A DNA stretch of 64,000 nucleotides, taken from NCBI GenBank assembly GCA_004352715.1, contig SCFE01000064.1, positions 1,443,177 to 1,507,176 on the forward strand, in the 5' to 3' direction. Positions 10,901 through 22,989 of the stretch are shown piece by piece. Position 1 is the first letter of the stretch; each line of letters starts with the position of its first letter. This DNA is from Hofstenia miamia (lineage: Eukaryota; Xenacoelomorpha; Acoela). A program made the translations under genes and the position numbers. Under the pieces are notes generated by a model. It did not search any database. It saw only the letters and a list, made by a program, of their open reading frames with translations, and had not been told where the DNA came from.

Positions 10901-12657
10901 TACAAGATAAATTTTAAACTCCGTTTCAGATCACAACTTGTGTTTATTCATAAGTGATAAAACAAATCATCAAAATCTTAGAAAGAAGTTATATTGTCGA
11001 AGTTTTAAAAACTTTAATTTAAATGTTCCTTGGAATTATCTATACACTATGGATGATTCATCTCACATGATGAAGTTTATCATTTCAAATTTAAAAAAAC
11101 TGTTTAAACAAAGTAGCTTCGTTTACCACTAAATATATTAAACAAAATAACTATGAGAAGCTAAATAATAAAGAGATTCGCAAATTTGAAAATTTGAAAA
11201 AGATGCTTGCATAAATATTTGTAAAAAAAACTACAAGCCCGTCAAAAAAACTTCTATAGCATTAAATCTAAACTATTTAATGTTAAAAAATCAGAGAGAG
11301 AAAAACAAGCAAGATAATTTTATGGAAATTTAAACAATTCTCTTAATAAATGGCATTACATAAATAGATTTCTAAATAGAGAAAGTAATGCTACAAATAA
11401 CATATAAAAAATAATAGTCAATAACACAATTTTCACAGATCTGAAAATTATTGCTATGTATATGAATGAATTTTTTAAAGATTTGGGTTCTTATAAAGGA
11501 CATCAAGCTCTGTTTACCAATAAAATTGAACAAATAAAACAAAAATTTAGCTTCAAATATATTACTGAAAAAGAATTAACAAAAGCAATAAAAAACTTAG
11601 ACAACAATAGACTTGTGGCATTAGTGGCCTACCAATATTCATAATCAAAAAGGTTTTTTAAGCTCTTCCTTGAACAACTACTATTTACTTTCAATTATGC
11701 TATTCACACAAATTTCTTTAAGCAAATCCGAAAATATGCTGATATAACCCCCATTTATAAGAAAGGAGATACAACTGATTGTAAGAATTATAGGCCAATA
11801 TCGATTGCAAATCCTTTGACTGAAATTTTTGAACGACTTCTAAACAATCAAATAATGTTATACTTAAATACTAATAATATCTTATCATCCAACCAATTTA
11901 CATACAGAGAAAGTTTTAGCACTACTGATGCTTTTTTACTCTACAGAAAATATCCGATTTAATCGAAATAAAAACGTAAGCAGTAGCGTAGCACTACTAG
12001 ACCTAACTAAGCAAAGCCTTTGATAGTCTAGACTTCGATATTTTAAATAGTAAACTAGCTAAATATGGTTTTGCTTTAGATTCGAGAGATTTACTCAATG
12101 ATTTTTAACAAGTAGAAAATAACGTGTTTGAATTTACAACATCTATTTTCCACAACCAAAGGAGTTCATCAAGGAACAGTGTTAGGCCCTTCATACTCTA
12201 TGTAAATGATATTTCACTACATGTAAAGAATTGTGAACTAATGCAATTTGCAGATGATATTTGCATTATTGACAAAGATAAAGATCCCATTGTTGCAACC
12301 GAAAAGCTAGAANAAATAACGTGTTTGAATTTACAACATCTATTCGTCATATGTTTCCACAACCGAAGGAGTTCATCAAGGAACAGTGTTAGGCCCTTCA
12401 TACTCTATGTAAATGATATTTCACTACATGTAAAGAATTGTGAACTAATGCAATTTGCAGATGATATTTGCATTATTGTCAAAGATAAAGATCCCATTGT
12501 TGCAACCGAAAAGCTAGAAAATAATATACAGAATTTAATGGACTTTTTCGCAAAAAACAGACTAACTATCAATGTAAACAAACCTCAATTTATAACATTT
12601 AGTCCGAAGAATATCTCTAACATAACAGTCAATTTAAAAAATAAAAATATCAAATGA
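10900..12657 (+). mobile_element. Jockey/CR1-like LINE, endonuclease end plus RT
   Basis: The order of parts is that of a non-LTR retrotransposon second ORF. The Ser-Asp-His end of an APE-type endonuclease lies near 10928 (SDHNLCLFISDK). A linker and FKYITEKELTKAIKNLDNN (about 11550-11610) follow. The RT entry block with KKGDTTDCKNYRPISIANP lies near 11758-11820. A QGTVLGP-type motif is next, and the catalytic motif MQFADDICII (F-A-D-D) lies near 12241-12270, repeated in a second copy near 12450. Stops and frameshifts are frequent, so the copy is dead. The N-terminal endonuclease and the 3' end are missing. The RT segment matches the fragment at 5686-5820. Confidence 0.85.
12116..12520 (+). 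repeat. Two near-identical copies around a single N
   Basis: 12116-12312 and 12314-12520 are the same LINE segment. They differ by an indel of about 10 bases (extra CGTCATATGT in the second) and a few substitutions (for example GACAAAGAT against GTCAAAGAT). A lone N at 12313 joins them. This looks like two haplotypes or contig ends placed side by side. Confidence 0.75.
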
Positions 12658-12659
12658 AA

Positions 12660-14340
12660 GCGACTCAAGTTTCCCATGCGAAAATCTTTAAGTAAGCTTT
12701 TATTAATTTTGCTATAACTAGAAATTATTAACCGACAAGACTCCCCACATAGTAGCGAGCAAATTATTTCCTTTGAGTTCTATATAAACAATTTTCACTA
12801 TTTTTTGCATTCTAATTATTTGATGTTTCATGAAAGCAAACAAGTCATCGAAAATACGATTTTAGGCTTCAATAAATTGGATCAAAACTGACAGTACTAT
12901 ACCCCCTCAAAGTAGGCATACATGACAAAAATTTTCAAATTTCTTACGTTTTTCGAATCCAGCCCATTCATTCTGGGAGTTATGGCTTTTGGACTTTCAC
13001 ATTAAATATGCATCTAGTGTTGATCTTTCGAATGAACTATAAACTTCAAAAATTCATCTAGTAGAAAGCTTATAGTAAAATTTCCCACTTTGCCTACTTT
13101 GCTAATTTTAGCCATTTCTGACCAAATTTATTGAATTTAGGCAATATTGTGATAAATCTTATTAGCGAAAAAATTTAATTTAAATTTATTCTTGAATCGC
13201 ATCAGAAATACATGTTGTGTTCAAATTTTAAAGTCGATATCTTGAGAACTTCCGGAGTTACTAGATGAACATTTTAATGAAAACGAACTTTAGGTACTAA
13301 TAGCTCTGTGACTTTCCAGCATATTTACATTCTGTTTTCATAGTTAGATTCAAGAGAAATAGCTTCCACGGGCCGAGCAATAACTTTTTAATCCAATAAT
13401 TACGGACATTTTTCATAGAATTTCAGCAAATATCAGTGATAATAGACACAAATTAAAGCAATAATTAATATTGAGGGTTCCAATACCTTAATAGTTCTAT
13501 TTTATAGTAGGAGTTGATTACGAAGTCGAAATTTCAATTTGAAATCTCAAGGGATTCTTGAGATATACTCAATATATCTATTATATATATATATTTAATC
13601 TTGTCGAGTAATTTGTTAAAATATTAAAAACAGCAGCCTTTCGTTCTTAGAGACTCTCGGGGGTGGATCATCAGAAGAAAGGCTTTCGAAAATCCGAAAC
13701 CCAAATTTCTTTGCAGATCCTATCCCAAGAACCTTGACATCACTTTGATAATGAAACAGTACTATATTTCACTTTTTAACCTAAATCCAATAAATATTTT
13801 AATGTCGTTATGACACATCACCATTATTTAAACCTTCTTAAATTTCAGAATAATCAGGGGTCTTAAAGATCTTCAAAGATTCTGAATATTTTCATTTATA
13901 TTTTTAATATAATTTATTAAATTTTTGTTTGTTGTATACAACAAACATTTGAACTACTGTGTATTGTGCTACTCATACACCCAGCGGACCTTCAAATCGG
14001 TCCCATTAAATTATTCTGAAATTCTGCCGAGCCATTAGTTTCACCAAATTAAAATCAAATTGTGTCGATTAGTTTACTAAATTAACTAAGAATTTTTTGA
14101 AATCAAAAATTTCAAAATATTGCGTACTCATTAAGTTTGCTGAAACATTTTTGTATCAAAGAAAAATTAAAGTATGACCTTGATGCTAATGTTAACTTAC
14201 ACCTTATATAATAGTACGGATCATTAAGAAATTCAATATATGCTTTTTAATATTCTTATTATATAATTGTAAATATACAGTTAATTTATTTGAAAAAATG
14301 ATACTAGAAAACATGATACAATTTTATGATCATCAACTTT
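12660..14340. other. Non-coding stretch
   Basis: No gene is visible. AT-rich sequence with a short TA microsatellite near 13578-13594 and a small GC-richer patch at about 13640-13700. No motif I recognise. Confidence 0.4.
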
Positions 14341-14389
14341 ATTTAGTCATAAAGTTATAAACAATTCAAAAATAACTATTTACAAATCA

Positions 14390-14690
14390 AATACAATAAT
14401 TCACTACCCTATCCAGTTTTGCCAAGTACGCAATCTTTTGGAAGATCCTAGTTTATATTGAGAGGCTAGGAGGTTTTCCTTAACTAATCGCTTGAAAGTT
14501 CTTAAGTTCTGGGAGTTTCTAATTGGTTTTTCTGATCTATTCCACAATTTGCAAGAAGAATTGTTTAAGCCATCTAATGGCGAATATTCTATTTTTCTAT
14601 GTGATTAAAGAGATTTATTCGCCCTCTACCTAATGTACTCAACTTTGCTATAATTCAAATTTAAATGAATCCATTTCCCCTGAGTGATTA
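14390..14690 (-). mobile_element. 3' end of a LINE, minus strand
   Basis: On the minus strand a protein-like frame ends at 14404. It carries LWNRSEKPIRNSQNLRTFKR followed by LVKENLLASQY. This matches the C-terminal signature of CR1/Jockey-type elements ('LWN.LP..IR...SL..FK..LK..LL'). The frame breaks upstream of about 14600. It is a 5'-truncated copy, as is usual for LINEs. Confidence 0.7.
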
Positions 14691-14699
14691 CATGAATTA

Positions 14700-17600
14700 A
14701 TTCTACAATTGTTAGCATACCAAGCAACAAGGATTACTTGCTTCCATTATAGGCCATCATTGGTTCAGCAATATACTCAATAATGAGTGAATAAGAAAGT
14801 TTTTTTAAGTTATTTCAAATAATTTCAAATATATCATACAGCAATTAATATCAAATATACTTATATTATAAACTCTGTATCTAAATTAGTACTAAAATTG
14901 AATATAGTTTGTGTAAAAAATATTATCATAGTGATTGCAGTTAGTTTATACATGTTTGTTGAATACTTGTGCTAGGGGATATCAAAGTGATTTTATTAAA
15001 ATACATGTACAACTTGTGCAGAACTTTCTAAATTCGATTTTTCTCAGACATTTTCTTGGAAATTATTTACATATATAAAAATAAACATATTTCTCAGTCT
15101 TTTTCAACTGCTGAAGCGTCTCAGTATTTCTTATGTATTTTGCTTCAGTCTACACAATGAAATCAGGAAGTAAAAAATTTCCACATTTTTTGCTATTAAC
15201 TTTAAACAATAAATACTAAAATATCACTATCAGAATTTTGGTCACATAAAGAGTCAGAGCAAATTTATTGCGCAATATATGTATACAACATCTACAAACT
15301 AACACATGACAAAAAAATAAACAAGAACAAATAACTACAAATTAATATGTACAATATATAATAATATAATCAATGTTTGAGTGAATGTTTGTGTAGGTGC
15401 TCAATGTTGGATGTATGTTTCGAATGCATGAAGTGTATTACCGTCCCCTAATGTATACTGTTTTATTAATAATAAATAATAACTAAAACTAAAATTGTAT
15501 TGAATATTTTCATATTTTTTTGAAACATTCACTAAATTATTTTCGAAGATATAAATTATTAGTAAATATATATTACATAAAAGCAGCAAGGTCTAAGGTA
15601 ATAAAATCACTGCTTGCATCAGTGATATACAAGAATGTTTCAAATCCAAACCAGTGCTACCGATGAACGCTTAGAAACTAGAATAGGTTTCTATGTTAAC
15701 CTTGATCAACCATGAATTTCTTAAAATCTGTGACGGTTCTTCCAAAAATTTTAAACGCTTATAATCCGCAAGATATTGAAAATCCAAAGCACTACAGCAT
15801 AGAGAAGTCTAATCTTAATGTTATTTGAAAAATGGTGAGGTTAAGTTTTAATCAAAGTAATTTCGACTTACTGATTATCTGACCATTACGGGGATTTGAC
15901 TGTAGTCAAAAGACTAACCGTTTGGCACCCCTTTAGATATCTGAAGAGTTTCAATATTTTTATTAAATCAAATTAATTTTATGTACTTTAGTCACAAAAT
16001 ATATTTTAGCACAATTTTTACCATAACTACAGAAGAACATTCTCCAATATGTGGGTCAGTGCACTAAAATTTTCAAATTTCGTAATAGACTTGCAGAAAT
16101 TTATCGAAAATGTCAAAAAATCGGTTTTTGTCCTTAAAGATAATTTGTAGCAATTTGTTATGATCATTGAAGTAACGAACTTCTTTCTACAAATACTCAA
16201 GTTGTTGTTTTTCTGCTCTCTATTCCTGAATTGATATCGATTTGAAAACTCGCTAAAATTTCAATCTTTTTGGTAGATATTCACCAAATTTTATTTCAGT
16301 GGGAATTATAAGGACCATAAGAGTCTCCATCAAAAATAGACTGGACTTCAACGCATACTAACTCTTTTTTAATCTGTAGAAAAAGACATTTGAAATTTAT
16401 AGAGTATTGAGTGTATTCTAGTATTAAAAATGCCTTTCGCAAAGTTATTGAACTAAAGGAAACTTTGAAGCTTAAAATTTAAGTGGAAAATGTTTTGCTT
16501 GAATTGTTTTTGAACAGATTATTGTCACCCTCAGTATCATTTTCTATTACTAATGTAATTTTCTAATATAGATTCCTTCTTATTGTTTTTATTCACAATT
16601 TTGTATACATTCCCTTCAAAATTCTTGATGTGTGTCAGCAACTCAATTCTTGTTAAATGACAATTTCAGCCAACTGCTATTTCAATAAGTGTATCTGAAG
16701 TATTGGTTGCTAAAGTTCAACATTATAATCGCAGCATTTTGTTTCACCCAAGCACGTTGTATTTACACAGTAAATTGTGTAAGCACTATCTGTGTAAATT
16801 TTAATATCTAATTTATACATATTCTCCACTTTTCATAAATAAATTGAAAACTATGGAGCTCAGTTTTCTCAGATACTTAGCCATCATAAACCCAATTCTA
16901 TCTTAAGAAATTTCGAATCTATCAAAAACATCTGCAATCTAGTCTAAAATCTAACCTAAATAAGCAGATTTAAATCCAAACATTAAATCGTTCATAATGT
17001 TTTTTTGTAAATAGTACATCCTTCATTTTGGTAATTTGTGAGAGATAAATATAATAAAAATGCATAGAATGCATTTTAAAAAATATTAAAATATGTAGAA
17101 GAGATACAGCATAAGTTACTTTGAATGTCAAAACTAACAAATAATTGAGAAATGTAAATTAAAGGAAAAATCTAGTCAGAAACTATTTCAATGTTATCCA
17201 CTAATATTAAAAAATCTTATAAGAAATCAATATGGATCACTGTATTATTAGTTTCTTAATAAAATAATCTGTTTACAGTTTAACTTACTAAAAATTTGAA
17301 AATGATGCTTGTTAAATAACAAAATCACCATTTTTAAATATAGGGTAGGGTTTTGTATGTTAAATTTAGATTTGTAACGCTATTTCTTTTGAGAATGATT
17401 TGATAGAATGTTGAACGTGCTAGAATTTAATGTTAAAAGTTTCTACTAAAGTATATTGCTGTACCTGAAGTATGGGTACGGCTGAGGGTACTGCCCGTGG
17501 GCACCAGGTTTTACCCTTCCGTGCAGCGTTGTGCATAGTTATTATAGGATATGGACATGTCTATTTTAACCCTAAATATCAAAGGCAATTTTAGAATTTG

Positions 17601-20600
17601 TTATGCTCTCTGTCTCACTTCCATTTCTAAATCACACCAGATCACTTTAGATGAACTATTTACAGAAAACAAAATAGTTAAAGCTAGCTGTTGCTGGAAT
17701 GGGTTTTAGACCACTAGTTATGCGAAGAATTTGGCATTTTTTACAAGAATTGATATTCCATCACATGAATAAACGTTATCTAAATTTTTACCAAACCAAG
17801 GAAGTTCATTTACCAATAGATGTGTCAATATCCAAGGTTTCGAAGTTTCTTAATAGATCTGAAGAAAAATGTTTGAAAATGTCCCCAAAAGCGATTGTAT
17901 CTTTATGGATGCAATGGATAGTTTAGGGTTAATTAAGATTTTTTTCAAAAGCATAAATTATACATAAAATGTTGGGTGCGGGTAGATACGTATGATAAAG
18001 CATTTTTGTCGGGGGTGCGACATTAAGAAAACTCGAAATATTTGAAAATGTAAAGTATTTTTCATCAAAAACTTCGACAATTTAAAACCAATGAAATTTA
18101 TTCCATATCCAATGTTCAAATAACAAGAGAGTCTAAACCTCATGAGAGCAACAATTAATCAGCTTAACTCATTATTTTAGGCAAGTAAACCACTCAAAAC
18201 TTAGGTGTGCTGTGTGTAACAGTCGCGGAGCTAAGTTTCGAACAAGGGGGAGCCAAATATTTTTTGATATATGCCATTATCAATGCCATTTTTGTTTCAG
18301 ATATATGAAATACTTTTAAATGTCTATATACACAATTATAGTGATTTTCATATTTGAATGGTTTGTAATGTAACTTTTATGTTGATTTTGAACAATGACA
18401 AAAATGTCTTTTTCTTGATTCATTTTGGCAAAAAAATATTACTAACATTATCAACATCTAAATAAACGCAGTTCCCGTTCAAATATGACATTGTAGGTTA
18501 AGGTGACTAAGGCTTCGGTTCAGCTCCAGCACCGACCAAGAGTAAAGTTAAGTACAGTCAGAGATCGAAAGCAACATCTCTCGTTCTCTCTGATATAGTT
18601 TATAAATTGCTTATAAGTTTGGATATAAATTAACAATATTATTTGCAATCATAGATTTTAAAATTATAGTAGCATTCAGTTAATAAGCTTTATTCTTTAA
18701 TCCCTTTCCACAAAGAGATGCTTAAACAATCAAAATTCCTGCACCAAGTCGCATGTTGATGACACTCCCGAGCCTAATGTTTGCAATCTATCTTGAAAAT
18801 CAGATTCATTTAATTGGTGAAACTTTTGAGATCGATGACACCAAATTTTGACTACATGCTATGAAATCTTTAAATTCAATACTTTTTCTTTTAATTATCA
18901 TATCCAATGCTTTAAAAATGCATCAACTTTGAATCTTTAGCAAGATTCTTGAATGATTTCATCAATTGCTGGATCTATGTGAAATCTACTTTTTTTAGAT
19001 TTGAGGTTCCGTAACTTTTTCTTACATAAGATCTTTAACCATTTTCTGTCTTTTTCTTCGATGCCATGAACGACTGAAATGTCTAATAACCAAATATATT
19101 CGACAACTCATAGGTTTGTTATTCAATCTTGGTTGACACGAGGGAATGCTCAAAAGCTATCGATCTAATTCAGAGAAACTGTTAGTAATTGTAGAAGCAC
19201 AATATGGGGTAATTTTGTCAGTTGACTCTGCTAGTGGACGCTAATAAAACTTTGTGAAAAAACACTAAAACTTATCATTTTTTATATCAAAGAACTTCTT
19301 CATCAATAAAAACATATCATTACGAAAGTCAATAGAATAATTACTAATTACAGAATAAATACTAACTACATATATAACAGGCCATTTAATAAAAAATAGA
19401 ATAGTTTTCATGAAATAATTAGTGTTTTTCTTTTCGCAATTTTTATAAATTAGGCGAAATTTGTAACTTTAGTTTTATCAAGTTAATAGACAATTTCTGA
19501 CCATCCTTTTCCTTTATTTTATTAATTCAATAGAATACAGAATACTACTTTTATGCAAATTTTCAATCACCAATAAATTATTAATGCAGACGCCATTGTT
19601 ATGAAAAAATTAGAGTTGCTACTGTGGTAAGGAATTTTCTAAAGTTAAATATGAATTTCAATTAAATATAAATAATTTCTAAAAACACATACTTTTTATG
19701 AATAAATATATCTAGAATTAAGCAGTTTTTCCAATAATCCACAATACATTTTTATAATTTCACCTTCAATTTCTTATATATCTACATTTTAGATAGTGTG
19801 CTTGAGAAGAGCAGCATTTTGTTCGATGTTTCCCTTGGGGAGCGTCTATGGCATGGCGACCGGACGTAGTTTTAAGACATAATGTCAAGAAGCTATCACA
19901 TTTAACCTTAGACAGACTGGGGGTTCTTGAGAAATTTTTGTGATGCTATAAAAAATTGTTAACTCTTATAGCTCAAAAACTATTAAAGCTGTGCTCAATC
20001 TGAAAGCACGACGTGATAGAAGAGAGTCTCCTCTTTCTTTTTCTTTTTAAATCCACTACACGACCTTGTCCCATCAAGGTGTGCTATTGCGCGAATTCTC
20101 AATCGCAGGAGCCTTTGGCACACATCAAAAACAATCAAAGACCTTTATTGCTTCCATGCGCTCAAAACGTTATAAATACATAAACATTAGTAATGGAAAA
20201 AATGTAAATCTTTTTCAAAAATTCGAAATTTTCAACAACTTCAGCCACAGCAATACGCATTAAAAGAAATTTTCAACATTGAATTGTATGTTCCCCAATA
20301 GACCTACCCCTGCTCCAGGATTTAAAAATTTGCTAATAGTCTTGGAAAAAATTCCTTTATAAATGTGAAAAACGGTTAGTCCTTTAAAAACGACGGCATC
20401 TAGTGTCTTAAAAAATTCAACTCAACTTAAGGTTAAGCCTCAGCTTTATAAAATTGTTGAAATTGATTTATAGCTTAGAGATAGCCACTGTTTACGGAAT
20501 ATGAATTAAAGCATGAGCATATGAATCAGAAAATAAATATATATTATAATGCAGTTTTCCAAATTTAATTTAAATAATAGCACATCTCCTTGCTGCTTGT

Positions 20601-20970
20601 ATATCACACCATGTAGCAACACTTCCAAACAATTTCATCGATTTTCACACATACTTGGTGACACCGAAGAAGCTTAGTTTCAGTTTTTGTGAGATTGCAA
20701 TAAAATTTGTGAATGAACATTTTAAAAAGATTTAATTGGCATTTATTCACAAATTCAAAATAATAATACCTGAAAAACTTTATATCAATTACTTATTTAA
20801 CACATTTTATATCGGGAATTTCAAAATATGGTGTATTTAGACATTGGTGCATTCACCCCATTACGTATGTGCTATTAGAATCTTAGCTGGTTCTATATTT
20901 ATTTAAGGATTACATACTTTCACATACTAATTTGATGATTTCTCAATAAATAGATTAAAGGTCACATATC
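14700..20970. other. Long stretch with no supported gene
   Basis: Across about 6.2 kb I find no domain, no RNA gene and no clear transposon. Short frames at 15401-15589, 17699-17926, 17958-18143 and 20066-20263 have no recognisable motif. Small GC-richer patches lie at about 17460-17530, 18205-18255, 18500-18560 and 19840-19880. The one near 18220 (GTCGCGGAGCTAAG) resembles ends of common invertebrate repeats but cannot be assigned. Confidence 0.45.
20898..20903 (-). promoter_or_regulatory. Candidate polyadenylation signal
   Basis: The minus strand reads AATAAA about 73 bases after the stop of the universal stress protein gene, in a plausible position. AT-rich DNA produces this hexamer often, so confidence is modest. 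Confidence 0.35.
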
Positions 20971-20975
20971 AATTT

Positions 20976-21530
20976 TTAGCTTAAGTAACTGCTCTTCCGA
21001 CCTGGAATAATGTCATCTTCTCTTGAGCCCGGTGGAAGAATCAAAACAGGCACATTCGCGTTGTTTATAACATAGTCAGACACACTCCCGAAGATTCGTC
21101 GCCGCATACGAGAAAGCCCTCTACTCGTCATAATAATTAGGTTTGCTTGTCTCTTCTCGGCCTCAGTTATGATAGTGTATCCCAGAGATTCCTTGTTTGC
21201 AGTATCGGAGTACACAACCAGCATGCCTCCTTTAAAAATCTTCAAACTTTCCAATTCGTAGTTGAAGAATTTTTCCATTTCCTGCACTTTATTAAGCTTA
21301 TCTTGAAGTTTTTCTTCCCAAGATTTGCCTTCACTAATTTTAATAAGAGGCATGCTAACTGGTTCTGACACATGTAAGACGTACACTGTGTCGGTGCTTC
21401 TTAGTAAATTGTCGACATACCATTTAAACGATAAATCGCTGTTCTCGGTTCCATCGATTGGTATAACAATGGTTCGAGGCACATCAATGTTTGCAGAAAT
21501 ACTGGTTGATCGAGGTTTGTCACTCTCCAT
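20976..21530 (-). CDS. Universal stress protein (UspA family)
   Basis: An intact single-exon frame of 184 residues. After about 18 non-conserved residues the UspA fold begins: TIVIPIDGTENSD (beta strand 1 with Asp26), then VYVLHVSEP, a charged helix (about 65-95), LVVYSD, an amphipathic helix, LIIMTSRGLSR and GSVSDYVINNANVPVLILPP. The ATP-binding loop of the family is G-x2-G-x9-G-(S/T). Here it is T135-S-R-G138-x9-G148-S149, so spacing is exact but the first glycine is threonine. Family members bind ATP or AMP and act in stress tolerance. Genes of this type are known in cnidarians, flatworms and molluscs and are lost in vertebrates. The ATG at 21530 opens the conserved domain at a normal distance. 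No close neighbour gene suggests a pathway. Confidence 0.92.
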   Translation of the reverse strand: MESDKPRSTSISANIDVPRTIVIPIDGTENSDLSFKWYVDNLLRSTDTVYVLHVSEPVSMPLIKISEGKSWEEKLQDKLNKVQEMEKFFNYELESLKIFKGGMLVVYSDTANKESLGYTIITEAEKRQANLIIMTSRGLSRMRRRIFGSVSDYVINNANVPVLILPPGSREDDIIPGRKSSYLS

Positions 21531-21549
21531 GTCTTTTACAAATAAATAG

Positions 21550-22015
21550 ATTATCTTAAATGATTGTTGAGTAAACGAAATCGAATCTTGCCTCTGTTTA
21601 TAATTAAAATGTCAGTGAATTCTTAACTGCATTATCTTCTACAACATTTTTCGAAAACAATCATTCTGGTGCCAACAACCCTGCTAAGGACATTAAGTAG
21701 TGCAACGTGGATTTCCATTGGTTTTCTTAATATAGGCAGATTGCATGTGAAATTTAGAGTAACAAATTAAGATCGTGAGAATTTCAAGTGCCAATACGAC
21801 CAAACTTTTGGGTTTTTTGAAAGACTAACGGAGCAACTTTTAAAATGTTTTAGGTATTGTTTTACTTATAGTCAAAATAGTGATTAAATTCAGGCACAAT
21901 TCGAGCCATTGTAAAAATTTAGCTGGTTACTTTAGGATATCGAAATGTTCGAAGAAATAGTATTTAGGGTATTAATAGTATATCAAGCAAATTTTATACA
22001 TTAGAAAAATTGATG
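21550..22015. other. 5' flank of the stress protein gene
   Basis: Non-coding. It should include the promoter of the minus-strand stress protein gene. I see no clear heat-shock element or other nameable motif. Confidence 0.35.
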
Positions 22016-22033
22016 AACAGTTTGTCGTCGTTT

Positions 22034-22050
22034 GGGGTGCATTTTGCACC
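22034..22050. repeat. Hairpin motif, copy 1
   Basis: GGTGCA-TTT-TGCACC is a perfect 6-bp stem with a 3-base loop, just inside the left end of the element at 22016-22984. Confidence 0.65.
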
Positions 22051-22218
22051 ACGCAATACTATAAGTTTCTATAAAAAGATTGCCGTTTATGTTATTGTGT
22101 TAAAACTTTATGACTTTTTAGGTTAGTGGAAAAAAATTAATATTATATATGAATGATCATTTTCGAACATATGTATTTTGTTGGAATTAAAATTTTCAGT
22201 GTTACCCTTATAACACTT

Positions 22219-22237
22219 GGGGTACAAAATGCACCCC
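22219..22237. repeat. Hairpin motif, copy 2
   Basis: GGGGTACA-AAA-TGCACCCC is the same hairpin with one stem mismatch, internal to the element and in the opposite sense to copy 1. Confidence 0.6.
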
Positions 22238-22921
22238 AGCCTTTAGAAATATATGACTAGTTATGTGTATCTGACATCAATTTTCTATATTATAGTGTTC
22301 AGTCTATAAAACAACACTTCTGTGATATTTATTGTGATTTTATTTACAAATTTGCACAATTGTTAGCTTTTAGTGCAATGATTCATGGATGCCCTTGAAC
22401 TTTTATCACATGATTGTCTAATGAATCGATAATATGCCGTATGCTGCACTTTTTGTGAAATCCTGAGAATCATGAAAATTCACATTGTGTATTAAAATGA
22501 GAATCTTACAAGTGTTGCATACCATTCAGCAAAAATATACATCTTTGTTTTTGCGATTCAGAATCAAACCTGCAAATGAAAGACTTTGATATTTCAACGT
22601 CATTATTTGACCTTCAGCACATTGTTCATTGGAAAAGAGCTGCTTCATACTTTCTCAAGAGTCAAATCGAAAGGTAAAAAAGAAATGTTTTTTTGTAGTG
22701 AATTTGTGTGTACATTACATGGACAAACACTAAGAATTTTGATTAACTGTTCTTTAGTAGAATGATTTTGTCTTTATAACATTATATTATTAACTCCAAT
22801 TTCGATGCAATGAATCTTTGTAGTTACTTGAAATACAATGTATCTATGCTTAAAATCATTCAAAACGTCATTCTTGATCATCCAAACTTTATTTTTCAGT
22901 TTTGAAATAGAAAAAATCTTT

Positions 22922-22940
22922 GGGTTGCAAAATGCACCCC
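22922..22940. repeat. Hairpin motif, copy 3
   Basis: GGGTTGCA-AAA-TGCACCCC near the right end of the element, inverted relative to copy 1. Confidence 0.6.
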
Positions 22941-22989
22941 AAATATCTTATAACTAGTAAAAAAGTAAACGACAACGAACTGTTAATAT

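Larger units (their letters stand above)
22016..22984. mobile_element. Non-autonomous DNA transposon with hairpin motifs
   Basis: The ends are inverted repeats: AACAGTTTGTCGTCGTTT on the left and, reading inward from the right, AACAGTTCGTTGTCGTTT (16 of 18 match). Immediately inside the left end is TTTGGGGTGCATTTTGCA. The same block, inverted, lies about 27 bases further in at the right end. There is no transposase inside the 969 bases, so it would depend on an enzyme made elsewhere. Outside the CAG/CTG ends the flanks read TGAA and TTAA, which could be a decayed TTAA target site as used by piggyBac-type elements. This is weak evidence, so the superfamily is unassigned. Confidence 0.6.

Noticed and set aside
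17699-17926. 75-codon frame considered as a pogo/Tigger-type transposase fragment
   Set aside because: The resemblance does not survive inspection; no helix-turn-helix or catalytic block can be lined up.
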